A stretch of DNA of 32,254 nt. Origin: Nitrospirota bacterium. Its GTDB lineage: Bacteria > Nitrospirota > Leptospirillia > Leptospirillales > Leptospirillaceae. Every line of letters begins with the position of its first letter. The first letter of the stretch is position 1. The notes beneath the pieces were generated by a model. The model saw nothing but the letters and a program-made list of their open reading frames with translations, was not told the DNA's origin and did no database searches. Made by a program: the position numbers and the translations under genes. Shown one piece after another: positions 14,588 to 23,327 of the stretch. The stretch is from assembly GCA_021828805.1 (NCBI GenBank), contig JAJZCZ010000017.1, positions 1-32,254 on the forward strand, written 5' to 3'.

Positions 14588-15970
14588 ATGGCTTCCAACA
14601 AAGCAATTCCAAACGGTACCGCAGCAAAGACGGCGATTATTTCCTCCGTCTTCTGGCTGGCGATGGGAACGACCCTCGGGTTCGTCACCTCGCTCAAACT
14701 TTCTTACCCTGATGTTCTCGCGGGAACTCCCTACCTGAACTTCGGGCACATTCGGCCGGTCCACGTCCTGACGGTGATCTATGCTTGGATTTCGATGGCC
14801 TTTGCTGCCGCCATGTACTACATGACCCCCGTTCTCTGCGGAACGAGACTCTGGAGCGAGCGGCTCGGTGTCATGAACATCTGGCTCTGGAACCTTGGCA
14901 TCATGGTCGCAGACGTCTCCCTCGACCTCGGTATGAGCTCGGGCCGTGAGTACTCTGACTTCGCCTGGCCGATCGACATCTATGTGATCGCCTTCATCCT
15001 CGTTCCCCTTGGTGTGAACGTATGGATGACCGTCCTGACCCGTACGGTGAAGGGAATCTACCCGACCACCTGGATTATGATGGCCGGCCTTCTTTATCTC
15101 GTTACGGTTTACTCCATGTCCCAGTCTGTGGAGGTTTTCCATGTGACCGGTCTGAACGAGGCCCTCATCACCTGGTGGAACGCCCACAACCAGCTCGGTA
15201 TCTGGATCACCCCGATCTCCATCGGTATTGCCATGTACCTGATTCCGAAGCTTTCGGGTAACCCGCTCTATAGCCACAAACTGGCGCATTTGACCTTCTG
15301 GGGTCTTTTCGCCTTCTACTCCACTCCTGGAGCTCACCACATGATGGGTGCTCCCATTCCTGAGTGGCTCAAGTCCTTCGCTTCCGTTTCCGGTGTGCTG
15401 ATTCTCGTGCCGGGAATGGCCTTCATTGCCAATGCCCTTCTCACCATGCAGGGCAAGTGGAAGCTCTTCGTTGAAGTTCCTTCCCTTCGCTGGGCGATCA
15501 CCGGAACCCTGATGGGTATTCCCCTCTTTTTCCAGGGTGGATTCCAGCAGACCCGCGCAATCAACTGGTACATTCACGGGACCCACTGGATCGTGGCCCA
15601 CGCCCATCTGGCTCTTCTGGGCTTCTCCTCCTTCGTGGAGATCGGTGCCATGTACTATGGTCTCGAGCGGCTTCTGAAGCGGAAGTTCAACCCGACTCTC
15701 GAGCTTTACCACTACTGGCTCATGACCATCGGATTCATCATCTTCTGGACCTCGCTGACCGCTGCCGGACTTATTCAGGCTGCTGCGAAGGTTTATGAGA
15801 TTCCCTATGTCGCGTCCATCCAGGCCTCCCACCCCTACATGGTGGCCCGGTCCTGGGGTGGTTTCATGATCATTACGGGACAGTGGATCTTCCTCTACAA
15901 TCTTTATCGCACTGCGACGGCTCCAGCCCACAAGGCTATTCCTTACAATCCTTCCGAAGTGAAGGCCTAG
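14588..15970 (+). CDS. ccoN: cbb3-type cytochrome c oxidase subunit I (CcoN-like), solitary
   Basis: The 460-residue membrane protein is the catalytic subunit of a C-type haem-copper oxidase, which reduces oxygen to water. Key residues are all present: H59 (RPVHVLTVIYAW) and H340 as low-spin haem b ligands, H338 (VAHAH) for haem b3, H200 (WNAHNQLG) and H250/H251 (GAHHMMG) for CuB. Y244 lies six residues before H250, the position of the cross-linked tyrosine of cbb3 oxidases. This argues for an oxidase and against nitric oxide reductase NorB. No ccoO or ccoP follows; the gene is a single transcription unit between a strong promoter and a strong terminator. It may join subunits encoded elsewhere or be a paralog with its own partners. 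The start is supported by AAGGAGG. Confidence 0.9.
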   Translation: MASNKAIPNGTAAKTAIISSVFWLAMGTTLGFVTSLKLSYPDVLAGTPYLNFGHIRPVHVLTVIYAWISMAFAAAMYYMTPVLCGTRLWSERLGVMNIWLWNLGIMVADVSLDLGMSSGREYSDFAWPIDIYVIAFILVPLGVNVWMTVLTRTVKGIYPTTWIMMAGLLYLVTVYSMSQSVEVFHVTGLNEALITWWNAHNQLGIWITPISIGIAMYLIPKLSGNPLYSHKLAHLTFWGLFAFYSTPGAHHMMGAPIPEWLKSFASVSGVLILVPGMAFIANALLTMQGKWKLFVEVPSLRWAITGTLMGIPLFFQGGFQQTRAINWYIHGTHWIVAHAHLALLGFSSFVEIGAMYYGLERLLKRKFNPTLELYHYWLMTIGFIIFWTSLTAAGLIQAAAKVYEIPYVASIQASHPYMVARSWGGFMIITGQWIFLYNLYRTATAPAHKAIPYNPSEVKA

Positions 15971-15997
15971 TTAGGACGTCACAGGGTTTCAGGTTTT

Positions 15998-16034
15998 AAA
16001 AGGGGGGTGGCCTTAGCTGCCCCCCTTTTTTTTT
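15998..16034 (+). terminator. Strong rho-independent terminator after the oxidase gene
   Basis: AAAAGGGGGG (15998-16007) pairs with CCCCCCTTTT (16020-16029) across a 12-base loop, and the T run continues to 16034. This separates the oxidase gene from the ATPase genes downstream. Confidence 0.9.
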
Positions 16035-16094
16035 CCTCTGATTATTCTTCCGAGGGCTTATGGAGGCTTTCGTTATGGAAGGGGAATCTCTTTA

Positions 16095-17441
16095 ATGGGT
16101 AGTAATGCTGGATTTGGTGCTGTTATCAGTTATGTGGTTATTCTTGGGCTTCTCATCTTGGGTAGCCGCTCCTTTTCTCCCGTTTTTCGAAGGATCAGTT
16201 ATGTTATCTTCGTTGTTATAACCATTTCGATCTTTCTGCTGCTTGTTGGAGCTAATTTTCATTACTTCTCCCCCGGAATGGCTGTTCTTGTCATGACCTG
16301 GGGAATGGCTATTATTGCCATTTTCCTTTTTTTTGTCTCTCTCTATTTCCGGAAAAAGAAAGCCCTTCCTCCCTCCTCTGAGTTCTTTGGTGTCCGGAAG
16401 AAGCCCGCGACTGATTCCGAAAAAGGAGGTTCATTGATGAAAAGCGCTGAACCGAAGGAAGCTTCTTCCGATCTTCAGGAAGAGGCGCTTTCCCTCCTTC
16501 CGGCTCCCGATCCTTTTTCTCTCCGGACAATCTTTGAAAAGGGTTTTTCCGTCCTCCTGTATGGTCCGACAGGTTCGGGAAAAACCTTTTCCATTGTGAT
16601 TGAACATCTTCAAACGCTTAAGAATGAAGGGCGTATCGACCAGATCGTCATGATCCCCTGCTCTGACGGGATGGAGGACTATGACCTTTTGTCGAAGCCC
16701 ATTCCGATCGGTCCCCAGGAAAAGATGCGTATGATGATGACGCTCTCGCACGAATATTCCGACGTTCCTCTCTCGGTTATCGCCCAGACTTTGGGAGACT
16801 GGACGCGTGTGGAGGGTCCGCTCAAGCGTGTCTTTCGTCTGGCTCATGAAGGCGAGCGAATCGCTGTGGTCTTTGACGAGCTCAACCGCGCCTCCCGGGC
16901 CGCCAGAAATCTCATCCTCAAGGCCATCGATCCTGTTCTTGAACATTATGAGCTTCACGACTTTATTACTGGCGATGTGATCTCCGTGCCCCTCGACCGG
17001 ATCCAGTTCTGCGCCACGAGCAACATCGGCGCTTCCTATTCCCAGACGCATGACCTTGATGAGTCTCTTCTCGACCGCTTCCAGTCGATTGTCTTCGTTG
17101 ATTACAACATTGAGCTCGAGCGGGAAATTTTTAAAAAACAGGGACTTCCCCAGGGAGTTGCCCAAAACATCATGAACGTGGCGGCCACCTTGCGGGAAGC
17201 TTACAAGCAGGGACACCTTTCCGCTCCTCTTTCCACCCGGCATATCAAGAACTGGGGGCAGTCAATCCTCGACGGGGCCGATCCCGTCTCCGCCGCTCGC
17301 GGTCTCTGGCTTAACCGTCTGATTTCCCATGATCAGCACGGGTATCCGGATGAGGAGCAGCTTGAGGCGATCGAACAGGTGCTTGAAGGGGCCTTTCGCC
17401 GCCAGGCTTCTCCCCGGGAAAGCACCCGAAAGGAGAGCTAG
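16095..17441 (+). CDS. MoxR-type AAA+ ATPase (NorQ/CbbQ-like) with N-terminal membrane domain
   Basis: The 448-residue open frame joins three hydrophobic helices (about 9-24, 34-55 and 60-85) to a MoxR-class AAA+ domain. Walker A is GPTGSGKT (157-164), Walker B is IAVVFDE (256-262), sensor 1 is ATSN (307-310) and an LLDRF arginine motif follows. NorQ and CbbQ are soluble and about 260-270 residues long; with a VWA partner they activate nitric oxide reductase or Rubisco. Here a perfect ribosome site (AAAGGAGGT, 16422-16430) precedes an in-frame ATG at 16437 (M115), so a soluble 334-residue ATPase may be made as well as, or instead of, the anchored form. The stop touches the VWA gene start. Its position after a haem-copper oxidase suggests an oxidase-activating role (inference). 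Confidence 0.87.
   Translation: MGSNAGFGAVISYVVILGLLILGSRSFSPVFRRISYVIFVVITISIFLLLVGANFHYFSPGMAVLVMTWGMAIIAIFLFFVSLYFRKKKALPPSSEFFGVRKKPATDSEKGGSLMKSAEPKEASSDLQEEALSLLPAPDPFSLRTIFEKGFSVLLYGPTGSGKTFSIVIEHLQTLKNEGRIDQIVMIPCSDGMEDYDLLSKPIPIGPQEKMRMMMTLSHEYSDVPLSVIAQTLGDWTRVEGPLKRVFRLAHEGERIAVVFDELNRASRAARNLILKAIDPVLEHYELHDFITGDVISVPLDRIQFCATSNIGASYSQTHDLDESLLDRFQSIVFVDYNIELEREIFKKQGLPQGVAQNIMNVAATLREAYKQGHLSAPLSTRHIKNWGQSILDGADPVSAARGLWLNRLISHDQHGYPDEEQLEAIEQVLEGAFRRQASPRESTRKES
16421..16439 (+). promoter_or_regulatory. Internal ribosome-binding site and in-frame start in the MoxR gene
   Basis: AAAAGGAGGT at 16421-16430 is followed by ATG 16437-16439 in the frame of the long ORF, with no stop codon between the membrane part and the ATPase part. 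The ribosome site is stronger than the one before ATG 16095. It decides whether the ATPase is made without its membrane helices. Confidence 0.6.
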
Positions 17442-19142
17442 GTGGCCTCCCGTCCCCCCGATCTGAGGAGCCTCGAGAGACGACTCTCCATCCTGTCGTC
17501 GCGCTTTTCGGGGGGGATCCCGGTGCGGATCTCCCTGCGTTTTGAGAACGACCGTCCCCAGTGGAACTCTTCGGCCCGAACTCTCGCGCTGGGAGTTCGC
17601 TCTCTTGCCAGGCATCCGGAGATCTCGACACTTCTGGAACTTCTCTCCATGCACGAACTTGGAAAGATCCGATCCGGACTGCGGCCTGATGGCGAGGACG
17701 CGGCCCTTCTCTCCCTTCCCCCCGGTCTTGTGACCCTCTTCGAGGACTACCGGACGGATCGAGCACAGCTAAAAAGACTCTCTCTTCCGCCAGAAACACT
17801 TGCCCCTCTCTACGAGGCGCTGGCTCCAGTTCGTGTGAAAAAGAAGCGCCTGGCAATCAATACCTTTCGCCACGGCTTTGATCCCTTTGTACTGGGAGAG
17901 ATCCTTCTGGCGAAGGCCTTGGGGGCTTCTTCGCTTCTTCCGCACGAGCGCCATCCCCTCCTTGTTCGCTCGGGGATCATTCTGAGCCGCTACCGCCTCT
18001 TCGGGCGCTACCGGGAGTTCCTGGGGGATTTTCGGGAGGCAATGGAACGGACAGCTGAGGCTGGAAGCCGTGCGGAAAGTCTGGACCACATCTGGATGTT
18101 TTATAACAAATGGCGGAAGGTCTTTGATCGGTCCGGGAAGGGGGGACGAGGTCCGGAAGGTGTTTCGGTCCGGACTCCTGACTCAGGAGGGGGCGGCGGA
18201 GGGAGCGGATCCGGGTCCGGGGGGGGCGGTGCCTTCGGACGGGCTTCGGGGGGGAAAGGGAAGGTTCAGGAAGCTCCGCCTCCGGAATGGGATTACCGGG
18301 CTCCCGATACGACCCACGGGTACGGCTCCGAAGGGGGCCGTGGCGGCCAGACCTCCCGGACAGGCAAGGGACTGGGGGCCACCCAGGAGGCTCCCAGTCT
18401 TCTGCGGATGACCGGGGAGATCCCTCTGCTTGTGCCCCCCTCCCACCGGCAGGAGGTGTGGCCATGGGACATGGGGCTGATCCTCTCTGAAACGCGGAGC
18501 CTCGCGCGCTTTCTCAAGGTCGGGTTCGAGGAGACTCCCCTGGCGGGGATGACAGGGAGGCTGATCGCCCAGAAGCTCGTCTCCCCCACCCTCAAGGTAA
18601 TGAACCGTCCGTCTCCCTTCCGGGAGGGGGCGAGTGAGCTTCGGATCCTGACCATCGTGGACTTCTCTTTTTCCATGGAGGGGTGGCCTCACTACTACGC
18701 CTCCCACCTGGCCCAGGTGATCGCCCTCTCGAAGGTGGCCGCAACCTTCGATATTGTCGCCTGCTCAAGCCGGTTCCAGTACCGGGTGGCTCCCGACGAG
18801 CTGAACCTTCTTCAGCCGGACGAAATGGAGGGGTTCCAGAACCTCCTGCCCATGATTGAGCGGACGGGACATCAGTACGATGCGGCCATCGTCCTTACAG
18901 ATTGCCAGATCAGCGACCGGAGCGCCGAGGCTCTCGCGGAACTCCGGAAACGAGTCCTCACCATTGGTTGCTATGTCGTCCCGGACACGGTTGAGCATGT
19001 TCGGGGTCGCCCCATTGAGCGTGTGGTCGAAGACGGACGGCAGATGTTCCCCTCGACCTTCCTCTATGCCACCACTTTCCACGGGTTGGGGCGCAAGCTG
19101 GCGTTAAACCTCAACCGCATGCGCGTCCGCTCCTTCTCCTAG
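17442..19142 (+). CDS. VWA-domain protein (NorD/CbbO-like partner of the MoxR ATPase)
   Basis: The 566-residue protein ends in a von Willebrand factor A domain (about 400-560) with the metal-ion site DFSFS (407-411) and a later VLTDCQISD segment. The N-terminal half (to about 230) is helical and includes MHELGKI (70-76) and LFEDYRTDRA (99-108), like the region preceding VWA domains in NorD/CobT-type proteins. A glycine/serine-rich linker (about 248-263, then Gly/Lys-rich to 274) separates the halves. GTG 17442 directly follows the ATPase stop, with AAAGGAG at 17429-17435. MoxR ATPases and such VWA proteins form complexes that remodel or load metal into target enzymes; the likely target here is the oxidase upstream (inference). 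Confidence 0.85.
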   Translation: MASRPPDLRSLERRLSILSSRFSGGIPVRISLRFENDRPQWNSSARTLALGVRSLARHPEISTLLELLSMHELGKIRSGLRPDGEDAALLSLPPGLVTLFEDYRTDRAQLKRLSLPPETLAPLYEALAPVRVKKKRLAINTFRHGFDPFVLGEILLAKALGASSLLPHERHPLLVRSGIILSRYRLFGRYREFLGDFREAMERTAEAGSRAESLDHIWMFYNKWRKVFDRSGKGGRGPEGVSVRTPDSGGGGGGSGSGSGGGGAFGRASGGKGKVQEAPPPEWDYRAPDTTHGYGSEGGRGGQTSRTGKGLGATQEAPSLLRMTGEIPLLVPPSHRQEVWPWDMGLILSETRSLARFLKVGFEETPLAGMTGRLIAQKLVSPTLKVMNRPSPFREGASELRILTIVDFSFSMEGWPHYYASHLAQVIALSKVAATFDIVACSSRFQYRVAPDELNLLQPDEMEGFQNLLPMIERTGHQYDAAIVLTDCQISDRSAEALAELRKRVLTIGCYVVPDTVEHVRGRPIERVVEDGRQMFPSTFLYATTFHGLGRKLALNLNRMRVRSFS

Positions 19143-19161
19143 CCGGCCTCCCCGGCGTTTT
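19142..19161 (+). terminator. Possible terminator between convergent VWA and gspK genes
   Basis: GCCGG (19142-19146) can pair with CCGGC (19152-19156) across a five-base loop, followed by GTTTT. The stem is short. Only 47 bases separate the two convergent stop codons, so this is the only candidate for ending the + strand transcript. Confidence 0.4.
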
Positions 19162-19189
19162 CCTGCGCGTTGTCCTTTTGCTCCCTCTT

Positions 19190-20290
19190 TTATGACCCGC
19201 CTCCGGCCGGGAGTACGGGGATCGTGGGGACCTCTCCTCCCGCCGGCGGCAGTGGCGCATTCCGGAGAAGGGTGTCGATCTGGTAGAGGAGACGATTCCC
19301 GCCAATCCGGTAGGTGAGCGTCTGGGTCTGCATCCCGTTGACCGAGAGAACTGCCCGTATCGCCACCTTGGTTTCTCCTGAGATTCCCACGGCGCTTACG
19401 GAAAAGATCTGGCTGGTGAGTGTGATATCCCCCGAGATGTTGGCAAAGGTCGAGGGTCCTACGGCCTGCTGGAATTGGGACAAGTTGAGAAAGGGCCTTC
19501 GGGCAATGATCTGCTGGGCGATTGCCGGAGTAATCCCGGGGTCGAGGGCCGCCAGGACCACGGCGCTTGCGGTATTGACGTTGATCTGCCCCGGGGTATA
19601 GACGGTCAGGTAAGGTTCAAGGGCCTGATAGGCGGCTTCGGTCATCCCCGCGATCTGGTGAAGCTCCGAGAGAGTGTCCATTGGTCCTCCCCGGTTGCGG
19701 TAGGGGGGGACAAAGCCACCGTAAGGTCCGGGAGCTCCGACCATGTTGGGGGCCGGTGTGACCCACTGGGAGATGGCAGGCAGAAGGGCGGGATCCGCCC
19801 CAACGGAGGTGAAGAGGCGGGTGAACTGGATAAGGCGGTGAGGGTCGATGGATCCGCCCACGCCTGTGAGCATGTTGAGGTTGAACTTGCTTGCCTCGTC
19901 GGTCACCAGTCCGGAGACGAATCCTGCATTTGATACGGGGTAGTTGATGATGGGGGTGGCCCAGGGCTGGACGGTGGTGACAATGTTTGTCCCTAACTGG
20001 GTGGCCATCTGGAGGCTTTCGACGAGGGCAACTTTGGCGATGGAGATGGCGGCCCGGGCGATATACAGGGCGGAGACGCTGTGGGAGTAGATCTCTGTTT
20101 GCCTCAGAAAGGCCCGGCTTGTCAGGACGAACCGGGTGATGACCCCGGTGAGGAGAAGGATCATGAAGAGCACGAGGATCAAAACGACGCCGCGGTCCTG
20201 ATGGCGTGCCCCGCCGTTCTCCCCGTCTTTTTGCGCCGAGGGCGGCGTCCCTTGTGAGAGGGGGCTATGAGGGTTGAACGGCTTCCACAT
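19190..20290 (-). CDS. gspK: Type II secretion minor pseudopilin GspK
   Basis: The 366-residue protein has a prepilin-like N-terminus: a 34-residue leader ending DRG before a hydrophobic helix (VVLILVLFMILLLTGVI, 35-51). The large periplasmic domain includes DEASKFNLNML and the helix-hairpin-like segment VYTPGQINVNTASAVVLAAL typical of GspK. GspK caps the pseudopilus tip together with GspI and GspJ, which are not found here. The start ATG 20290 lies inside the end of gspM (26-base overlap). It is the last gene of the secretion operon. A glycine- and proline-rich tail ends the protein. Confidence 0.88.
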   Translation of the reverse strand: MWKPFNPHSPLSQGTPPSAQKDGENGGARHQDRGVVLILVLFMILLLTGVITRFVLTSRAFLRQTEIYSHSVSALYIARAAISIAKVALVESLQMATQLGTNIVTTVQPWATPIINYPVSNAGFVSGLVTDEASKFNLNMLTGVGGSIDPHRLIQFTRLFTSVGADPALLPAISQWVTPAPNMVGAPGPYGGFVPPYRNRGGPMDTLSELHQIAGMTEAAYQALEPYLTVYTPGQINVNTASAVVLAALDPGITPAIAQQIIARRPFLNLSQFQQAVGPSTFANISGDITLTSQIFSVSAVGISGETKVAIRAVLSVNGMQTQTLTYRIGGNRLLYQIDTLLRNAPLPPAGGEVPTIPVLPAGGGS

Positions 20291-20873
20291 CGAGGCTCAG
20301 ATCAATCTTGGAATGGTCGTTGAAACGGCGCTTCATAGAGAGCCGGGTGACGCGAATAAAGTGGGGAGAACGCTGGATTCTTGCCAGGAAGAAGAGCGCG
20401 TGGGGAAGGTCCACCGAGTTGATCTCCATGGTGACCATGGCGATCCGGTAGGCCCCTTCGGGGGGCAGGGTCCGGGGGGTCATGCGGGTGATCCGGGATT
20501 TGATATGGGCCCGGTCGGCCTCTTCCTCAAGGGTGGCGATCAGAGAAAATCCGCGCTCCTCCCGGGCCAGACGTTGCGCCTGAGACTGAATCAGTGCCCG
20601 GGATGACTCGATCTCACGCGCGAGGGTGGCGACCCTGAGGGTTTCGGAACGGAGGTCGGCCAATTCGGCTTCCCGGGCCTGATAGGGATCCCAGAAGAGC
20701 ATCGTCACTCCCTGCCAGAGAACAATTCCTCCCAGCAGGGAGAGCAGAAGTCGGACGAGGCGCTTTTCACGCGTGGTCAGACGTTCGTAGGCTGCCCGGA
20801 CCGGCCTCGAGAATGTGTCAAAGCGGCCCCGGAGCCTGTCGGTTACTCCTCTGAGACTCTCTCCCCTAATCAT
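20265..20873 (-). CDS. gspM: Type II secretion assembly protein GspM
   Basis: The 202-residue inner-membrane protein has a basic cytoplasmic N-terminus, one transmembrane helix (about 40-61, LLLSLLGGIVLWQGVTMLFW) and a periplasmic coiled-coil plus small alpha/beta domain. This matches GspM, which binds GspL and couples the ATPase to the pseudopilus. The ATG overlaps the end of gspL by eight bases, with GAGGGG upstream. Sequence conservation of this family is low, so position next to gspL is part of the evidence. Confidence 0.85.
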   Translation of the reverse strand: MIRGESLRGVTDRLRGRFDTFSRPVRAAYERLTTREKRLVRLLLSLLGGIVLWQGVTMLFWDPYQAREAELADLRSETLRVATLAREIESSRALIQSQAQRLAREERGFSLIATLEEEADRAHIKSRITRMTPRTLPPEGAYRIAMVTMEINSVDLPHALFFLARIQRSPHFIRVTRLSMKRRFNDHSKIDLSLDVEAVQPS

Positions 20874-22308
20874 GGCGTCCCCTCATGCGGAAGGTCACCG
20901 TCTTGCGGTCGATATCAAGGCCGGCGCTCTGGATGGAGAGGTCATGGAGCATCCCGGTCGCGGCAAGCGAGCGTTTGAGGGCGTCAACGCTCTTGAAGCT
21001 TCCGGTCTTGCCGGAGAGGGTGACAAACCGCCGGCTGATGGCAAGTGAGACCAGTTCGACCTTTACGCCCGGAGGCGGAGCGTTGGAAATGGCCTTCATG
21101 AGCCCGATGATATCGGCGCCCCGGGAGAGGAGATGGCGTTGCCGGTCGAGCGACGCCTTTTCCTGGGTCAACTGTTCCACGGGCATGACGATGGCATGGC
21201 CGGGAAGGGCTTTGCGGGCCTCGCGGTCCAGTGCCTCCCGGGCCCGGGCAACCCGATGATCCATACGGGAGAGATGGGCCGAAGCATCGGCCAAGAGCAC
21301 TCCCAGAAGCACGAGAGAGAGAATGGCCAGAGAGCGGAGCCCCGAGCGTATCTCGGCCCGGTCTCCCTGCCAGGCAAGAGAGCCTTTGCGGAAGGTCAGG
21401 GAGGAGATCTCCTCCCCGGAAAGCCCCGCAAGACACCGATAGGCTGTTTCTCCCGGGGGGCGGAGAGGAGGGGGCCCCGGGTGGACCAGAGGGAAGAGAG
21501 GACTCTCCGGCGCCACGGGAACATCAATGTCAAAGTGTGCGGGGAGGGAGGCCCCCGAGGCAGCGAGTGAAAGGATCAGATCGAGAATGCGGCGGTCCCG
21601 GTCGAGGGGCGTGGCTCCCGGAGGAGTCCGGCCGGCCGAGACGGCGACGAGGGCGTCAGGGCCCTGTCCGGCTTCTTTTATCTGGCAGATCGCACGCCAG
21701 CCGGTGGCATGGATGACACCCCTGATCCTTGTCGCCCCCTCTCCCGGGGGAGCGGACGTTGCCCGGAGAGCTCCGGGAGAGTCTCCCGCGGAAGGCCCGG
21801 AGAGGAGAAGAGACTCAGGGAAGATCCATCGAGGCGAGAGTCCCGACTCTTCAAGGCGGCTGAGCAAGGTTGCCACCTCGTTTCGGGAAGCGGCCCAGAG
21901 GAGAACGTGGGACGGGTTTCCCTTGCGGGGAAGAAGGGAGAAGAGGGTCTCCTCCAGAGGCCAGGGCAGGAGGGGTTCAACCTCGGCGCCGGCAACCGTT
22001 TCCCGCTCGCCAGCGGTGACGGAGGGGGGGAGTACGATGGAGGCTGTCAGGGTTTTCTCGTCGGGCCAGAAGAGGAGAAAGGGTGTCTTCTCGCGCTCCT
22101 CCCGTGGCAGTCCGATCTCTTTCAGGCCGGCTTCCCAGTCCTCTCCGGACAGAGAAAACTGTCGCTCCCCGGAAGAAGGGTGGCGGCCATTGGGGGAGAT
22201 GAGGCTCAGATGAAGGGCCTCCGGAGTCAGCCGTCCCGCCAGAAATCGCCCGGGAGACAGGAGACGCCGGAGACTTCGGGTTCTGTCAGTGAGGGATCGG
22301 GATGCCAT
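20866..22308 (-). CDS. gspL: Type II secretion protein GspL
   Basis: The 480-residue protein has a large actin-like cytoplasmic domain (about 1-320), one transmembrane helix (about 326-342, LAILSLVLLGVLLAD) and a ferredoxin-like periplasmic domain that corresponds to PilN-like folds (LKRSLAATGMLHDLSI, TVTFRMRGR at the end). GspL recruits the ATPase GspE to the inner membrane and pairs with GspM. The start overlaps the end of gspN by 23 bases. Similarity to known GspL is mainly architectural, which fits the family. Confidence 0.86.
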   Translation of the reverse strand: MASRSLTDRTRSLRRLLSPGRFLAGRLTPEALHLSLISPNGRHPSSGERQFSLSGEDWEAGLKEIGLPREEREKTPFLLFWPDEKTLTASIVLPPSVTAGERETVAGAEVEPLLPWPLEETLFSLLPRKGNPSHVLLWAASRNEVATLLSRLEESGLSPRWIFPESLLLSGPSAGDSPGALRATSAPPGEGATRIRGVIHATGWRAICQIKEAGQGPDALVAVSAGRTPPGATPLDRDRRILDLILSLAASGASLPAHFDIDVPVAPESPLFPLVHPGPPPLRPPGETAYRCLAGLSGEEISSLTFRKGSLAWQGDRAEIRSGLRSLAILSLVLLGVLLADASAHLSRMDHRVARAREALDREARKALPGHAIVMPVEQLTQEKASLDRQRHLLSRGADIIGLMKAISNAPPPGVKVELVSLAISRRFVTLSGKTGSFKSVDALKRSLAATGMLHDLSIQSAGLDIDRKTVTFRMRGRHD

Positions 22309-23272
22309 TCATCGCGATGTTCAGGTTTTGGGCAGGGCCGTCGAGGGTAAGGGTTACGAGCCGTGTGGAGCTCTTCCCGGAGACCCCCGGAAGGGGGATC
22401 GAGGCCAGGGTGCCTTTGAGGCGGATATCGAGCCTCAGGTGAAGGAGTGAGTTCTGATAGGGCGTGGCCAGGGTAAAGGTTCCTCCCCCGGTAATGTCGG
22501 CCAGGGGACCCACGGCCATGAGTTTTTCGACGCGTCCCCGGCCTCCCGAGACGAAGACCCGGGAGTGGACGGCATCGAAGGAAACGGGGGGAAGCGGGAA
22601 ACCCTCCACGGAGAGTGAGCTCAGAACGAGGTGTTTGACCATGGCCACAAAGACCCCATGTCCTTTGGTCTCCTGCCCGGCCTTCCAGGTGTAGTCGGTG
22701 TTGAGTGTCAGTGTTCCCCCGATCTTCTGATGGAGGACCGGTTCGGTGAGACGCAGGTTCACCGGGGTCACCGTGGCCCCTTTGAGGTGGTTCTTCTCAT
22801 GGGGAAGTCTCCGGAGATGGCCTTCAAAGAGCCCTCCGTAAGCCCGGAGTCTGAAGTTGACCCGGGGTTTTCGTGAGGCGAGGCTTGCAAGCACCAGGGA
22901 GCCTTCGGCATGGTCAAGCGTCAGGATGGCCGGTCCGGCGGGTGTGGGGGCGGTCAGAACGAGATCCCGGTAGGAGAGTCGGGCCGGGAGGTCGAAGCGG
23001 GCCGATCCGGCCGCAAGGGCGATCCCTCCCTGCCCGCTGGCCTGTCCAAGAAAGTATTGGGCAAGCTCCTGATGAGGAAAGCCCTGGGCAAGGCCTCCCG
23101 CGAAGGCCACGGTTCCGGTGAGTCCGAGAAGAAGAGCTCTCCGGCCGATCCGGGGACGGGGGGGAGAGGCGTCAGGCGTTTCTCCGAGCGGGGGGCCTTC
23201 CCGGCGAAAGGGGGGAAAGCGGAGCGTTCCCATGCGACGGAAAAGAGTGGCGGCGGGGTTCATGGCCGACAT
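22286..23272 (-). CDS. gspN: Type II secretion protein GspN
   Basis: The protein, about 328 residues long, has an N-terminal membrane helix (RRALLLGLTGTVAFAGGLAQ, roughly 44-63) and a periplasmic beta-rich domain with repeated strands (ARLSYRDLVLT, TLTLNTDYTWKAG, GGTFTLATPYQNSLLHLRL). Its place between gspG and gspL and its fold pattern match GspN, an accessory component found in some systems whose role is not settled. The frame is open to 23398, overlapping gspG. I placed the start at ATG 23272; ATG 23263 or 23233 are also possible, since no clear ribosome site distinguishes them. Confidence 0.78.
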   Translation of the reverse strand: MSAMNPAATLFRRMGTLRFPPFRREGPPLGETPDASPPRPRIGRRALLLGLTGTVAFAGGLAQGFPHQELAQYFLGQASGQGGIALAAGSARFDLPARLSYRDLVLTAPTPAGPAILTLDHAEGSLVLASLASRKPRVNFRLRAYGGLFEGHLRRLPHEKNHLKGATVTPVNLRLTEPVLHQKIGGTLTLNTDYTWKAGQETKGHGVFVAMVKHLVLSSLSVEGFPLPPVSFDAVHSRVFVSGGRGRVEKLMAVGPLADITGGGTFTLATPYQNSLLHLRLDIRLKGTLASIPLPGVSGKSSTRLVTLTLDGPAQNLNIAMNGIPIPH

Positions 23273-23327
23273 CTCGCCCGGAGACCAGAGGGCCCGTAGA
23301 GGTGCGCTATCTTCAGAGGGAAGAACG

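Noticed and set aside
14561-15931. A 456-codon - strand frame opposite the oxidase gene
   Set aside because: It is a shadow of ccoN, whose haem and copper ligands are all in place on the + strand. The translated protein is an unstructured His/Gly/Glu-rich sequence.
14588-15970. Nitric oxide reductase NorB as identity of the haem-copper protein, suggested by the adjacent NorQ/NorD-like pair
   Set aside because: The copper-site helix reads WNAHNQLG without the NorB glutamate pattern, and the tyrosine six residues before the His-His pair is the cbb3 arrangement.
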